Numbered from the stretch's first letter, positions 45,487-54,950 are shown. The stretch: 64,000 nucleotides of DNA from Syntrophaceticus sp050949745 (GCA_050949745.1 JBMNGF010000015.1:62001-126000), one strand, 5' to 3'. Made by a program: numbers and translations. The notes: generated from the sequence alone by a model not told the origin.

Positions 45487-47250
45487 TCATATAAGTTCGT
45501 CCAACAGGCTGGAGAAGCGGTCGATGGCGTCTTGTACAGGTTGTGGGCTGGTCATATCTACACCCGCTTCCCGCAGGAGGTTGAGCGGGTAGTCTGAGCC
45601 GCCTTTTTGGAGAAAGGAAAGATACTTTTCCACTGCCGGCTTCCCTTTGGTCAGGATCTGCTTCACCAGAGAGACTGCTGCTGACATCCCTGTGGCGTAT
45701 TTGTAGACGTAGAAGGCATCGTAAAAATGGGGAATGCGTGCCCATTCATAATCGATTTCTCTGTCCACAACCATATCTTCTCCGTGATAGTCGGTGTTTA
45801 ATTGATGGTAAGCCTCTTTCAGGAAGTGGGATGTTAGAGTCTCACCCTTTTCCGCCTGATCATGGATGATGGTTTCAAATTCGGCAAACATGGTCTGCCT
45901 GAAAAGTGTTGTGCGGAACATTTCCAGGTAGTAATTGATGAGATAGTATCTTTTATCCTGCTCGGTGACCGTCTGTAAAAGATACTCCATCAACAAGCTT
46001 TCATGAACAGTGGATGCAACCTCTGCGGTAAAGATGGCTGGAGCGGAGTAGATGAAGGGCTGCTCTTGGCCGCTGTAATAAAAGTGCATAGCATGCCCCA
46101 TCTCATGGGCCAGGGTAAAGGCACTGTCCAGGTTGTCCTGATAGCTCATCAGCAGGAAGGGGTGTATGCCATAAATGCTGTCACAGTAGGCGCCACTTGT
46201 TTTCCCTTTGCGTTCATAGATGTCTATCCACCTGGAATTCAGGCCCTTGGCCAGGATCTCTCCATAGGAATCCCCCATAACTGCAACACCCTTTTTCAGC
46301 ATTTCCACAGCTTCGGGGTAGGTGATCTCCCACTTAACATCCTCTGCCAGCGGGGCATAGATGTCATACATATGCAGTTCATCCACACCGAGAGTTTTTT
46401 TACGCAACTGCATGTATCGGTGCAGCTGATGGAGATTGGATCTGATAGTCTGCACCAGGCTGTCATAGACAGCAGGGGGGATGTTATCTGCAAATAGGGA
46501 AGCAGAACGGGCTGATTGGTAGTGGTGCACTTTTGCGTAAAAGATATCCCTTTTCACACCCGCATTCAGTGTGGAGGCAAAAGTGTTCTCCAGTTTCTGA
46601 TATGTTCCATAGAGAGCTTGAAATGTATCACGCCGCACCCTGCGGTTTTTGCTCTGCATAAGCCTGATAAAGTTCCCCTTGGTGACCTCGATCTCTTTCC
46701 CATCATCATTCTGAATAGTGGGAAAGGCGAGGTCGGCGTTGTTCAGCATTTTGAAGATCTCGTCAGGTGTGCGTGTCATCTCTCCGGTGCTGGCCACTAT
46801 TTGTTCCTCTGCGCTGGTGAGGGTATGGGGTTTTTGCCGCAGCAGGTCATCTAAATAATGGCTGTAAATGTTAAAGCGGTGGTCTCGACGATAAGTAGAA
46901 ATCGTTTCATCCGGCAGAGCCAGGGTTTCTGGAGCCGTAAAGGATAGGGCGGTCTCCACCCTGGTGAGCAGTGCAGTTGCCTGTCCGAACAGAGCCTGGG
47001 ACGAGGGGTTGGAATTGTCCTCATCAAGTTTCATTCTGGCCCAACTGTACACCCTGATCATCAGCTCTTTAATTTTTGTGCTTAAATCGAGAGCATTGAA
47101 AAAGGTATCTGTTGATTCCCCAAGCCTTCCCTGATAAGCACTCATCTCCTCGAGCAGTATTTCTACCTGCCCCAGCTCGCTTTCCCATTCCTCATGGTTT
47201 TGATAAATGTCTTCCAACTGCCATGTATCCTGCAGTGTTACTTTGTCCAA
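45487..47250 (-). CDS. pepF: Oligoendopeptidase F (M3B family)
   Basis: 587-residue zinc metallopeptidase that cleaves peptides of moderate length in the cytoplasm. The zinc motif HEMGH lies in FTLAHEMGHAMHFYY near residue 385, with the third ligand region VASTVHESLL. The N-terminal domain (LEDIYQNHEEWESELGQVEILLEEM) is typical. The start is TTG at 47250, with GAGGTG seven bases upstream. Its last ~575 bp are duplicated at 42292-42870. A family-A repeat follows the stop. Confidence 0.93.
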   Translation of the reverse strand: MDKVTLQDTWQLEDIYQNHEEWESELGQVEILLEEMSAYQGRLGESTDTFFNALDLSTKIKELMIRVYSWARMKLDEDNSNPSSQALFGQATALLTRVETALSFTAPETLALPDETISTYRRDHRFNIYSHYLDDLLRQKPHTLTSAEEQIVASTGEMTRTPDEIFKMLNNADLAFPTIQNDDGKEIEVTKGNFIRLMQSKNRRVRRDTFQALYGTYQKLENTFASTLNAGVKRDIFYAKVHHYQSARSASLFADNIPPAVYDSLVQTIRSNLHQLHRYMQLRKKTLGVDELHMYDIYAPLAEDVKWEITYPEAVEMLKKGVAVMGDSYGEILAKGLNSRWIDIYERKGKTSGAYCDSIYGIHPFLLMSYQDNLDSAFTLAHEMGHAMHFYYSGQEQPFIYSAPAIFTAEVASTVHESLLMEYLLQTVTEQDKRYYLINYYLEMFRTTLFRQTMFAEFETIIHDQAEKGETLTSHFLKEAYHQLNTDYHGEDMVVDREIDYEWARIPHFYDAFYVYKYATGMSAAVSLVKQILTKGKPAVEKYLSFLQKGGSDYPLNLLREAGVDMTSPQPVQDAIDRFSSLLDELI

Positions 47251-47454
47251 AATAATTCACCTCAATTTATATTATAACCAAAACCCTAATTAATGTGGGC
47301 CGAGTTCGTCAGTGTCACAGCCTATCCTTAAAAATATGAGGGTATAAAATAATATGCAACTATTTTCCGCGATATTTATGAAATTTCCCTATTGTTTATT
47401 GTTCTCTTATTGTAGAATAAAAAAGAACTTGGGGAGGTGAGATGGGCTAAATAT

Positions 47455-47964
47455 ATGGAAACGAAAACACTGATCATTTATGCAAGCAAATACGGATGTG
47501 CCCAAAAATGTGCAGAGATTTTAAGCAAAAAGATTGATGGACCTGTTGATTTGGTAAACATACAAGGAAATGTATCTGATCTATCCACTTTAGACGCTTT
47601 AGAGCAGTATGACAAAGTTGTAATTGGCGGATCAATTCGGTTTGGTCAGGTTCAAAAGCTGATCCAAGAGTTTTGTGATCAGAATTTTGAGAAGCTAAAG
47701 GGAAAAAGATTTGGATTGTTTATCTGCTGTGGTCTGTTAGATGATGCATCCCAACAGATGCAAAATTCATTTCCAAAAGAACTGCTAGACCTGGCTGTGA
47801 CTAAAGAGTGTTTTGGTGGTGAACTGGATATTGATAAAATGTCATTTATAGACAAAATTATTGTCAGAATAGTGATCAAAACCCTAGAAAAACAGGGAAA
47901 AAAGATGCCGATAGTATTTAATGATCACATCCAAGGTTTTACGCAAATGATGAATAGTATATAA
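47455..47964 (+). CDS. Flavodoxin-domain protein (HemG-like fold)
   Basis: About 169 residues. The flavin phosphate loop is TLIIYASKYGCAQKCAEIL, followed by VVIGGSIRFGQV and LFICCGLLDDAS, a pattern of long-chain flavodoxins related to menaquinone-dependent protoporphyrinogen oxidase (HemG). The ATG at 47455 is slightly far from the GGGGAGGTG site; a GTG at 47437 overlaps that site, so the start is uncertain. It precedes a lipoprotein-like DUF6544-type gene by 24 bases. Confidence 0.8.
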   Translation: METKTLIIYASKYGCAQKCAEILSKKIDGPVDLVNIQGNVSDLSTLDALEQYDKVVIGGSIRFGQVQKLIQEFCDQNFEKLKGKRFGLFICCGLLDDASQQMQNSFPKELLDLAVTKECFGGELDIDKMSFIDKIIVRIVIKTLEKQGKKMPIVFNDHIQGFTQMMNSI

Positions 47965-47987
47965 CCTTACGGAAAGGTACGAAAGCT

Positions 47988-48846
47988 ATGAAAAAATTAT
48001 TGATCATAATCGGAGTATTGGTTGTAATAGTAGTTATCGCCCTGGTATTTTTGTTGGGGGAGAACACAAAAATGAAAGAAATATTCAAAAAAGAAGTGCA
48101 GGCTGAGATGGATAAGAATGCGCCGAATAACGAAGTGATTACTGAAGAGGATATCTCAGAGCTTCCTGAGCCTGTGCAGAGGTATTTTAGATACTGCGGC
48201 TATGTCGGCAAAGAAAAGATGGTAAACGCCAAATTAATCTTTGATGATGTCAACTTTAAAATGAATGTCGATCAACCGTGGATTAATTTAAAATATGAAC
48301 AGTACAATTTTGTAAACGAGCCTGCCAGAGTTGTATATATGTACACCAGGATGTATGGCATAGTTCCATTTGAGGGTAAAGATAGGTATTTGGACGGATA
48401 TGGGAACATGTTGGGCCAGCTGTTAAAGAAGATAACCCTCTTTGATGTGACAGGGCGTGAAATGGATATATCTGCTGCCGGTACATTTCTGAGTGAGATC
48501 TTGATGGTGCCTTCCTGTGCTCTCCAGGATTACATTCACTGGGAGGAAATAGATGAAAACCATGCCAGGGCGATGATTGAATACAATGATGTTAAAGCAG
48601 AGGGTATCTTTACTTTTAATGATCAGGGTGAGTTTGTCGAGTTTGTGACAGATGAACGCTATATGGATACAGGTGACGGCCAATCAGAAAAACACAAATG
48701 GACAGCTGCAGTGAGTGATTATGTAGAGAAAGGATGGAATCAAAAAGCCGACTAAGATAAAAGGGATTTGGAATTTGCCGGAGGGAGATTATGAATACTT
48801 TAACGGCACTTTAACAGATGTGGTCTATAACTGCGAAAAAGTGTGA
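47988..48846 (+). pseudogene. DUF6544/DUF6920-type membrane-anchored protein with a late +1 frameshift
   Basis: N-terminal membrane segment (MKKLLIIIGVLVVIVVIALV) and an extracytoplasmic domain reading LPEPVQRYFRYCGYVGKEK, GKDRYLDGYGNMLGQL and EILMVPSCALQDYI, as in this uncharacterised family. The annotated-type frame ends after VEKGWNQKAD at 48755; removing one A from GAGAAAGG at 48729-48731 continues as KDGIKKPTKIKGIWNLPEGD...YNCEKV to 48846, which carries the usual C-terminus. So the protein is truncated by about 30 residues if the base is real. Confidence 0.7.
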
Positions 48847-49320
48847 TGCGGCAATGACATGGCGGGAACGCCCCAGAACTCCACAGCCTTTCAATCATCA
48901 GAGCACAGTATTCCACTGGGCATGCTATTAATTCCGGAGGCAATGGGGCTCCCCCGCCAGGTTGACTTGGAGTTAGCTGTTCAGGCTATGATCGGTTCTT
49001 TCCCATTCCTTTCGTTTCAGATGAGCAGGTTCAGATAACATGCTCATCTGTCAATCCCAGGCGCTGTGAAACCCCTTACCTTTTTATGGTTCTGTTCATA
49101 ATGCCCAGGAATCCCCTGTAAATTGCGCTTTTTGCCTATGGATATTTTTCTATCTTAAAAACGTGTACACTAATCCCTACTATTATCGAGTTATCAGGAG
49201 CTGAGGGCATGATAAGTTTAAATGGGGTAGCTGAGTCAGCTTCGTCAGGTCAAATAAAGTAATAGGTGTTGAGAAGAAGTTTGTTAGTAATTGCCTAAAT
49301 GAACTCTATACTGTTATAAT
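48847..49320. other. 0.47 kb stretch without a gene
   Basis: An inverted repeat AGATGAGCA...TGCTCATCT at 49019-49049 may form a hairpin. A GC-rich patch at 48941-48964 has a weak fluoride-riboswitch-like look that does not hold up. Nothing else recognised. Confidence 0.35.
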
Positions 49321-49525
49321 TATTCAGGCAACTCGTATGCTACTATTAAGTTGTCGCCATAAATTGTTATGGAGGGGGTCGTAAATTAGGGGAGGAGAAG
49401 GCATGTAAATATGTTTGTTCAATGTAACAGAGAAATAACCTGGTAGTTGGATGAATAGGATAAAACTTTTAAGTTTAAAAAAGGAGCATTCCTGTAATGA
49501 ATAAAAATGCTGTTTGAAAAAAGAA

Positions 49526-49594
49526 GTACCTCCTGCTAGCATACGAGGTGTCTGCCATAGAGCACGACCCTTAAATAGCAGAGGAGGTACTAAC
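49526..49594 (+). promoter_or_regulatory. Hairpin hiding the transposase ribosome binding site
   Basis: GTACCTCCTGCT at 49526-49537 is complementary to AGCAG(AG)GAGGTAC at 49577-49590, which includes the Shine-Dalgarno of the transposase (start 49595). It could keep translation low. Confidence 0.6.
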
Positions 49595-50878
49595 ATGAAG
49601 TATACCCAAAACAAGAAGATTGAGCAAGTCAATGAATCAACACTAATTATCGGAGCAGATATTGCAAAACAGAAACACATTGCCAGAGCTCAAGATTTCC
49701 GCGGAATAGAGTTTGGCAGAGCACTAACCTTTGACAACAGCCGGGATGGTTTTATCAAACTTTTAAACTGGATCAAAAACCTGAAAGAAGAGCAAGATAA
49801 GCAGCAAGTAATTTTTGGCATAGAACCTACCGGCCAGTATTGGCTGCCGCTGGCACAGTTTTTAAGGCAACACGGCATCAAAATAGTTTTGGTTAACCCA
49901 TTACATGTAAAGAAAAGTAAAGAACTAGACGACAATTCACCGACTAAAAATGATGTTAAAGACGCCCGAGTAATTGCCCAACTAGTAAAGGACGGGCGGT
50001 ACTCTGAACCAAATATACCCACCGAAATTTATGCTGAACTTCGAGTGGGAATGAACATGCGAGACCGCTTGATAGAAGACATGCAATGCATAAAAGGGCG
50101 GATTGACAATTGGCTTGACCGTTACTTTCCCGAATTCAATACCGTCTTTAAAAGCTGGGAGGGCAAGGCGGCACTATTAACCTTACAGTCCTTCCCACTA
50201 CCGCAAGAGATCACGGATAAAGGTATAGAAGGCATATTAGAGTGTTGGAAACAAGAAATTAAGCGAGCAGTGGGAAAGAAACGGGCGGTAGAGTTATTGG
50301 AAGCAGCTAAAGAAAGCATTGGGCTTACTGAGGGGTTAATTATGGCAAGGCAGGAACTCAAGACCCTTCTGAGCCAATACAGCGTGCTTAAGCGGGAAAT
50401 AGAACAGCTAATGGAACAAATAGAAAACATCCTTAAAGAGATACCAGGCACACAAGAAATGATGACAATTCCTGGTGTAGGCATAGTCACAGTAGCAGGC
50501 TTTCTGGCGGAGGTGGGTAATCTTGAAAACTACCATCACCCCCGGCAGATACAGAAGCTGGCAGGGTTAAACTTAAAGGAAAACAGCTCCGGTAAGCATA
50601 AAGGGCAAACCCGTATCACTAAAAGAGGTCGCCCGCGCTTAAGGGCACTGCTTTACAAGTGCACCATGCCATTAGTAGCAAAGAATCCCGAATTTAAAGC
50701 CCTGCATTGCTACTATACAACACGGATAGAAAACCCGCTTAAGAAAAAACAGTCGTTGATAGCTCTAAGTTGTAAGTTAATTCGAGTGTTGTTTGCTCTT
50801 GGTAAGAAGAAGACATCCTACGATGGCAGGAAGTTATTAAAAGACAGCTCAATAATTTTATTACAGGAAGCAGCTTAA
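49595..50878 (+). CDS. IS110-family transposase
   Basis: 427 residues. N-terminal RuvC-like domain with IIGADIAKQKHIARAQD (catalytic Asp) and the C-terminal Tnp20 domain (MTIPGVGIVTVAGFLAEVG, LAGLNLKENSSGKHKGQTRI, GRPRLRALLYKC) with the nucleophilic serine region ENSSGKHKG. Length and order are normal, and no frameshift is seen. The start is ATG at 49595 with GAGGAGG. It lies between a broken DUF6544-like gene and the amino acid transporter. Confidence 0.95.
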   Translation: MKYTQNKKIEQVNESTLIIGADIAKQKHIARAQDFRGIEFGRALTFDNSRDGFIKLLNWIKNLKEEQDKQQVIFGIEPTGQYWLPLAQFLRQHGIKIVLVNPLHVKKSKELDDNSPTKNDVKDARVIAQLVKDGRYSEPNIPTEIYAELRVGMNMRDRLIEDMQCIKGRIDNWLDRYFPEFNTVFKSWEGKAALLTLQSFPLPQEITDKGIEGILECWKQEIKRAVGKKRAVELLEAAKESIGLTEGLIMARQELKTLLSQYSVLKREIEQLMEQIENILKEIPGTQEMMTIPGVGIVTVAGFLAEVGNLENYHHPRQIQKLAGLNLKENSSGKHKGQTRITKRGRPRLRALLYKCTMPLVAKNPEFKALHCYYTTRIENPLKKKQSLIALSCKLIRVLFALGKKKTSYDGRKLLKDSSIILLQEAA

Positions 50879-51286
50879 AAACAAACAATATTATTTTACA
50901 GGCGAATACTTAGTTTAAAGGACTTAGAAAACCATAACCATTGACAATAGGAGCACGGAGCAGCCAGGTACTATACAATCCATACGGGCAAAGACCCTGC
51001 TAAGGAGCATAAACTGGCCTCCATCCCTGGATAGGTAGAACGAAGGAATGTACAGGGCCAATTGGACCCGGTGAGACATGGGAGGGTAAACCGCCAAGGG
51101 AGATGTGGAGATCCAATGTGCCGACATATTTTACCACAAAGTAAGACCCTTGAGGGAAGGCACCCCATGCTTACATAATATTGTATATCTTCAAAATCTA
51201 TCTATCTCTTAATTAATCAATGATTATGAAATTCTAAGAATAAGCGAGTATACGTAAGAAAAACTTATTTTATAGAGGGAGGAAAT
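50879..51286. other. 0.4 kb region after the IS110 transposase
   Basis: Probably holds the right end of the IS110 element and the promoter of the amino acid ABC operon. A GC-rich, possibly structured part spans 50990-51170 ('gagacatgggagggtaaaccgcc'). I cannot assign it. Confidence 0.35.
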
Positions 51287-52078
51287 ATGTTTAAAAAAGG
51301 GATAACTATTTTGATATGCTGCCTATTTTTGTTTGGGGCGGCGGCAGGGTGTGCTAATGATGGCACTTCAACAGAAGCTAATGGTGAAAACGGAGAAAAG
51401 GAAAAGTTTTCTTACGCCATGAGCGGCCTTTACCGTCCTTTCAATTATAAGGACAGCGGCGATCTGACTGGTTTTGATGTGGAAATAGGAGAGGAAATTG
51501 CTGAGCGTTTGGGTATGGAAGCCGATCCTGTCACAAATCCATGGGAATCATTGATTCAGGGTTTAAAGGCAGAAAAGTATGATGCTATCATCGGCAGTAT
51601 GGCTATTACAGATGAACGACTAGAACAGGTCGATTTTTCCCGTCCATACTACCGTTCAGGAGCACAGGTCTATGCTGCTAAAGACAATGATGAAATCAAT
51701 AGTGAAGATGATTTAAAGGATAAAACTATCGGTGTTGTCAAGTCTAGCACCTTTAGAGATGTGGCTTTGGAATACACCAGTGAGGATAATGTAACCGGTT
51801 ATGACAGCGATGTTATAGCACTGCAGGACCTGCCAACTGGTAGAGTTGATGCGGTAATAACTGATAGGATGGTCGGCGTCGTAGCTATTAATGAAGAGGA
51901 TTTAGCGATCAAGGAAGTCGACGAGCCATTATGGATAGATGAAATGGCTATCGCTGTCAGAAAAGGTGACAATGAGTTATTAGAAGATATCAATGCAGCA
52001 CTTGAGGAAATGATTGAAGATGGAACTTACGAAGAAATCAGCATGAAATGGTTTGACGAAAACATTCTTGGCGAGTAA
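51287..52078 (+). CDS. Polar amino acid ABC transporter substrate-binding lipoprotein
   Basis: 263 residues. Lipobox (GAAAGCANDG) near residue 22, then a family-3 solute-binding domain: KFSYAMSGLYRPFNYKD, LTGFDVEIGEEIAERLG, AIIGSMAITDERLEQVDFSRPYYRSG, typical of glutamine, arginine or cystine binders. The start has GGGAGG. It is the first gene of a three-gene operon, next to an ATT-start permease. Confidence 0.92.
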   Translation: MFKKGITILICCLFLFGAAAGCANDGTSTEANGENGEKEKFSYAMSGLYRPFNYKDSGDLTGFDVEIGEEIAERLGMEADPVTNPWESLIQGLKAEKYDAIIGSMAITDERLEQVDFSRPYYRSGAQVYAAKDNDEINSEDDLKDKTIGVVKSSTFRDVALEYTSEDNVTGYDSDVIALQDLPTGRVDAVITDRMVGVVAINEEDLAIKEVDEPLWIDEMAIAVRKGDNELLEDINAALEEMIEDGTYEEISMKWFDENILGE

Positions 52079-52111
52079 CGAATAACGGATGCACGTGTGG
52101 GGTGAATAGTA

Positions 52112-52777
52112 ATTAATATCTACCAGATATTTATAGAGAACGCTTCAGCTTTTTTAGAGGCAACAGTTGTAACACTAAAATTGACAACTGTTTCACTGTT
52201 ACTGGCGATGGTTATCGGCCTGGTGATTGCATTTTGTAAGATCTCGAAAAGCCGCGTTCTTTACAGTATAGCTCAACTATATATTACAGTCATTCGGGGT
52301 ACACCCCTGATTGTACAGTTGATGTTCCTGTATTTTGGCATAATCAAGCTAGTGGTACTCCCTGCTTTTTGGGCAGGGTCCCTAGCGCTGGCGATTCATG
52401 CCGGAGCCTATATAGCGGAAATCTTTCGAGGGGCTATTCAGTCAATCAGCACCGGGCAGATGGAAGCGGCTAGATCAGTAGGCATGAGTAAGACACTGGC
52501 TATGAGGCGTATCATTTTGCCACAGGCATTTAAAAGGGCGGTTCCACCGCTCGGGAACCAGTTTATTATCGGCCTCAAAGATTCGTCATTGGTTGCCTAT
52601 CTAGGGGTTTCTGAAATATATGGGACTGCTCTTACTGAGCAAGCCGCCAATTTCATGCCTCTCGAGACCTATTTAGTGGCTGGAATGTACTACCTGGTGT
52701 TGGTGGTCATCTTTACATACCTAGTGAACAAGCTGGAAATCAAGCTGGATGTTGAAAAGGGGGGAGAAGTTAGTTGA
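52112..52777 (+). CDS. Polar amino acid ABC transporter permease with apparent ATT start
   Basis: About 221 residues with four to five hydrophobic segments. The N-terminal part (LEATVVTLKLTTVSLLLAMV) is the normal start of HisM-type permeases. The EAA loop reads MEAARSVGMSKTLAMRRIILPQA. The frame opens at 52106; the best start is ATT at 52112, seven bases after GGGGTG. A TTG at 52181 would remove the first helix. It overlaps the ATPase by four bases. Confidence 0.82.
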   Translation: MNIYQIFIENASAFLEATVVTLKLTTVSLLLAMVIGLVIAFCKISKSRVLYSIAQLYITVIRGTPLIVQLMFLYFGIIKLVVLPAFWAGSLALAIHAGAYIAEIFRGAIQSISTGQMEAARSVGMSKTLAMRRIILPQAFKRAVPPLGNQFIIGLKDSSLVAYLGVSEIYGTALTEQAANFMPLETYLVAGMYYLVLVVIFTYLVNKLEIKLDVEKGGEVS

Positions 52778-53499
52778 TAAAAATAAAGAATTTAAGTAAA
52801 CATTTTGGAAAACTTCATGTTTTAAAAGACATAAACCTGCATATAAAAAACCGTGAGGTTGTTGTGCTTATAGGAGCCAGTGGTTCCGGGAAAAGCACTT
52901 TGCTGAGATGCATAAACTTCCTGGAGATGATGGATAAAGGGGGATGCATTCAGCTGATGGGGAAAGATGTGAATCCCAAAAAAGATAATTTAAACCTGGT
53001 TCGCCAGAATGTTGGTATGGTTTTTCAGCATTTCAATCTGTTTCCCCATAAAACTGTTTTGGAAAATGTCATCGAAGCTCCAATTTATGTGAAAAAAATG
53101 AAACCTGAAGAGGCGCGGAAAGTTGGTCTCGATATACTTGAAAAGGTTGGCATGCTGGATAAGGCTAACTGTTATCCATCCCAACTTTCTGGTGGACAGC
53201 AGCAGAGGGTGGCTATCGCCAGGTCGTTGGCTATGAATCCAGCAATTATGCTGTTCGATGAGCCGACATCTGCTCTTGATCCCGAGTTGGTGAATGAAGT
53301 TCTGCAGGTCATGAAAGAGTTGGCTCAGGACGGAATGACGATGGTTGTTGTCACCCATGAGATGGGATTCGCCAAAGAGGTTGCTGACCGCGTGATTTAC
53401 ATTGATGAAGGGCGTATTGTAGAGGAAGGGAAACCTGAGCAGGTATTTGACTCTCCTAGTCAAGAAAGGACTGAAACCTTCCTGGCTAAAGTTATATAA
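52774..53499 (+). CDS. Polar amino acid ABC transporter ATPase
   Basis: 241-residue ATPase with Walker A GASGSGKSTLLRC near residue 34, signature LSGGQQQRVAIARSLA, Walker B IMLFDEPTSALD and H-loop VVTHEMGFA. The GlnQ/ArtM-type pattern fits the neighbours. TTG start in the TTGA overlap with the permease stop; the GGGGAG ribosome binding site lies upstream. Confidence 0.93.
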   Translation: MIKIKNLSKHFGKLHVLKDINLHIKNREVVVLIGASGSGKSTLLRCINFLEMMDKGGCIQLMGKDVNPKKDNLNLVRQNVGMVFQHFNLFPHKTVLENVIEAPIYVKKMKPEEARKVGLDILEKVGMLDKANCYPSQLSGGQQQRVAIARSLAMNPAIMLFDEPTSALDPELVNEVLQVMKELAQDGMTMVVVTHEMGFAKEVADRVIYIDEGRIVEEGKPEQVFDSPSQERTETFLAKVI

Positions 53500-53626
53500 A
53501 TAAAGTTAGGTAAGGGTTACTGTTGTGAATGCTGACAGGTAATGGTGAGCAAGCTCGAGCGCTGCATAAGCTGTTCGAGAACTGGTTCGATAATTGGATG
53601 GAAAAGATATAAAAGGTGTGTTGAGT

Positions 53627-53669
53627 GCAGGCTTTCCCATTGTATGAGAAAACCTGCTTTTTTCTTTTT
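53627..53669 (+). terminator. Terminator of the amino acid ABC operon
   Basis: GCAGG...CCTGC stem with inner TTTC...GAAA and CAT...ATG pairs and a following TTTTTTCTTTTT. It lies about 130 bases after the ATPase stop. A family-A repeat follows directly at 53671-53683. Confidence 0.8.
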
Positions 53670-53670
53670 C

Positions 53671-53780
53671 AGGTGCCTGGCACCATTTATGCAGAGGGAT
53701 AATAGCAAAAATTATATAGCGGTTACACAGATATGAAACGTGGGCGATTCCCACATAACGGGATCGCCCATATTATTTAT
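53671..53780. repeat. Family-A repeat and second hairpin
   Basis: A core GGTGCCTGGCACC near 53671-53683 with the ATTTATGCAG tail, then a bulged hairpin TGGGCGATTCCC...GGGATCGCCCA at 53741-53770 followed by an AT-rich tail. Confidence 0.65.
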
Positions 53781-53820
53781 TACTACAAATACTATTTTGC
53801 AAAAACAATAGGCAGACCAT
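53781..53820 (+). repeat. Direct repeat, left copy (flanks toxin-antitoxin module)
   Basis: TACTACAAATACTATTTTGC followed by AAAAACA and a GCAGACCAT-like tail. The same 27-base core recurs at 55090-55130. Confidence 0.75.
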
Positions 53821-53997
53821 AGCTATATGGAAGAAAATGTGATATAATTAAGATCAGTAAATAAATATGCTCCTGGGAACAGATGAAGGTGCCAATATGG
53901 AAAAATGAATACATGATGAGTTGAATATTCAATTAGGGGATGATGTTGTAAGGATAAAGCAAGCCTCAAGCACAGGGTAAAGATCGGAGGGATTATC

Positions 53998-54279
53998 ATG
54001 GATACTGTAAAAATAGAATTAGAGATCCCAAGGGTACTTGCAGAATATGCTGATATTAATAGTGAAGAATATAAGAAAAAAATCAATCAAATAATGTTAT
54101 ATGAACTTGTGAAGAGTGAAAAGATATCCATAGGTAAAGCGGCTGAAGCTATGGGTATGAGGAAAATAGATTTTATAACTGATTTAGGGAAGATGGATAT
54201 CCCGTATTTTGACTTCAGCGTAGAAGAGCTTATGGAAGATGTTAAAAGTGCACGTCCAAGTGAAGTGGAATCAGAATGA
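53998..54279 (+). CDS. UPF0175-family antitoxin
   Basis: 93-residue helical protein reading IELEIPRVLAEYADIN, YELVKSEKISIGKAAEAMGM and IDFITDLGKMDIPYFDFSVEEL, matching UPF0175 antitoxins that neutralise PIN-type toxins. ATG after GGAGGG. The stop overlaps the next gene by four bases. Confidence 0.85.
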   Translation: MDTVKIELEIPRVLAEYADINSEEYKKKINQIMLYELVKSEKISIGKAAEAMGMRKIDFITDLGKMDIPYFDFSVEELMEDVKSARPSEVESE

Positions 54280-54764
54280 TTGTTATTTCAGATACTACTC
54301 CAATTCTTTCATTAATTAAAATAGATCGTTTAAAAATCCTTGAAGAATTATATAAAAAAATTATAATACCCAAAGCAGTTTATGACGAATTGATTATTAA
54401 TATCGATTATCAAGATGAAATAGATATAATAAAAAGATGTACTTTTATACAAATTGAAAATGTAGAAGAGAACTTATCAGTAGTACTTTTACAAAGAGAG
54501 CTGAAGCTAGACAGAGGTGAGAGTGAAGCGATAGTCTTAGCAAAAAATATTAATGCAGATTTAATTATTATAGATGAACGAAAGGCGAGAAGAATAGCTA
54601 AAGATGTTGGACTGAAAGTAACTGGTACCTTAGGTATATTGGTTGAAGCAAAACAACAAGGGTTAATAAAAGAATTAAAATCGTTACTTGACGAGCTTAT
54701 GGATAATAATATAAGAATTAGTAGAAAACTATATATGGAAATATTAAATTTAGTAGAAGAATAA
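54276..54764 (+). CDS. PIN-domain (DUF3368) toxin
   Basis: 162-residue putative RNase. The PIN acidic residues are visible in IVISDTTPILSL, DRGESEAIVLAK and ADLIIIDERKARRIA, with the DUF3368 C-terminus GTLGILVEAKQQGLI. Paired with the UPF0175 gene through an ATGA overlap, a typical type II toxin-antitoxin module. More AT-rich than its neighbours, and flanked by direct repeats, so it may be a recent arrival. Confidence 0.87.
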   Translation: MIVISDTTPILSLIKIDRLKILEELYKKIIIPKAVYDELIINIDYQDEIDIIKRCTFIQIENVEENLSVVLLQRELKLDRGESEAIVLAKNINADLIIIDERKARRIAKDVGLKVTGTLGILVEAKQQGLIKELKSLLDELMDNNIRISRKLYMEILNLVEE

Positions 54765-54794
54765 CTTTAAGTAGGATGGTACCTGGGGTACCCG

Positions 54795-54950
54795 GTACCT
54801 TTGCGAAACGCTTCAGTCATTTCACTGGTCAAAGAGATGTTATCATCCGGATCCGGGATCTCCTCCCGAGGCATCCAGATTCCGACGGACAGTTCATCCT
54901 CATTGAGATGGATCGTGCCGCCTCCATCCAGCTCAGGACAAAAGAGGACG
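54795..54950 (-). pseudogene. Remnant of a NAD+ diphosphatase (Nudix) gene
   Basis: Without a start, the minus strand from about 54950 reads LDGGGTIHLNEDELSVGIWM, then PREEIPDPDDNISLTSEMTE and AFRKG, the pattern of the C-terminal part of Nudix NADH pyrophosphatases. It is bounded by repeat-like sequence and lacks the Nudix box, so only a 50-residue remnant remains. Confidence 0.5.

Larger units (their letters stand above)
49321..50878 (+). mobile_element. IS110-family insertion element (ends not defined)
   Basis: Transposase gene with 250-270 bases of non-coding sequence upstream. IS110 elements of this kind encode a structured bridge RNA next to the transposase; the stretch 49330-49594 has several self-complementary parts, but I cannot define the RNA or the element ends. 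The element has no terminal inverted repeats, as normal for the family. Confidence 0.65.

Noticed and set aside
48941..48995. Possible fluoride riboswitch (GGCAATGGGGCTCC-like)
   Set aside because: The stem pairing and the downstream CTGATGRC part of the motif are missing, and no fluoride exporter gene follows.
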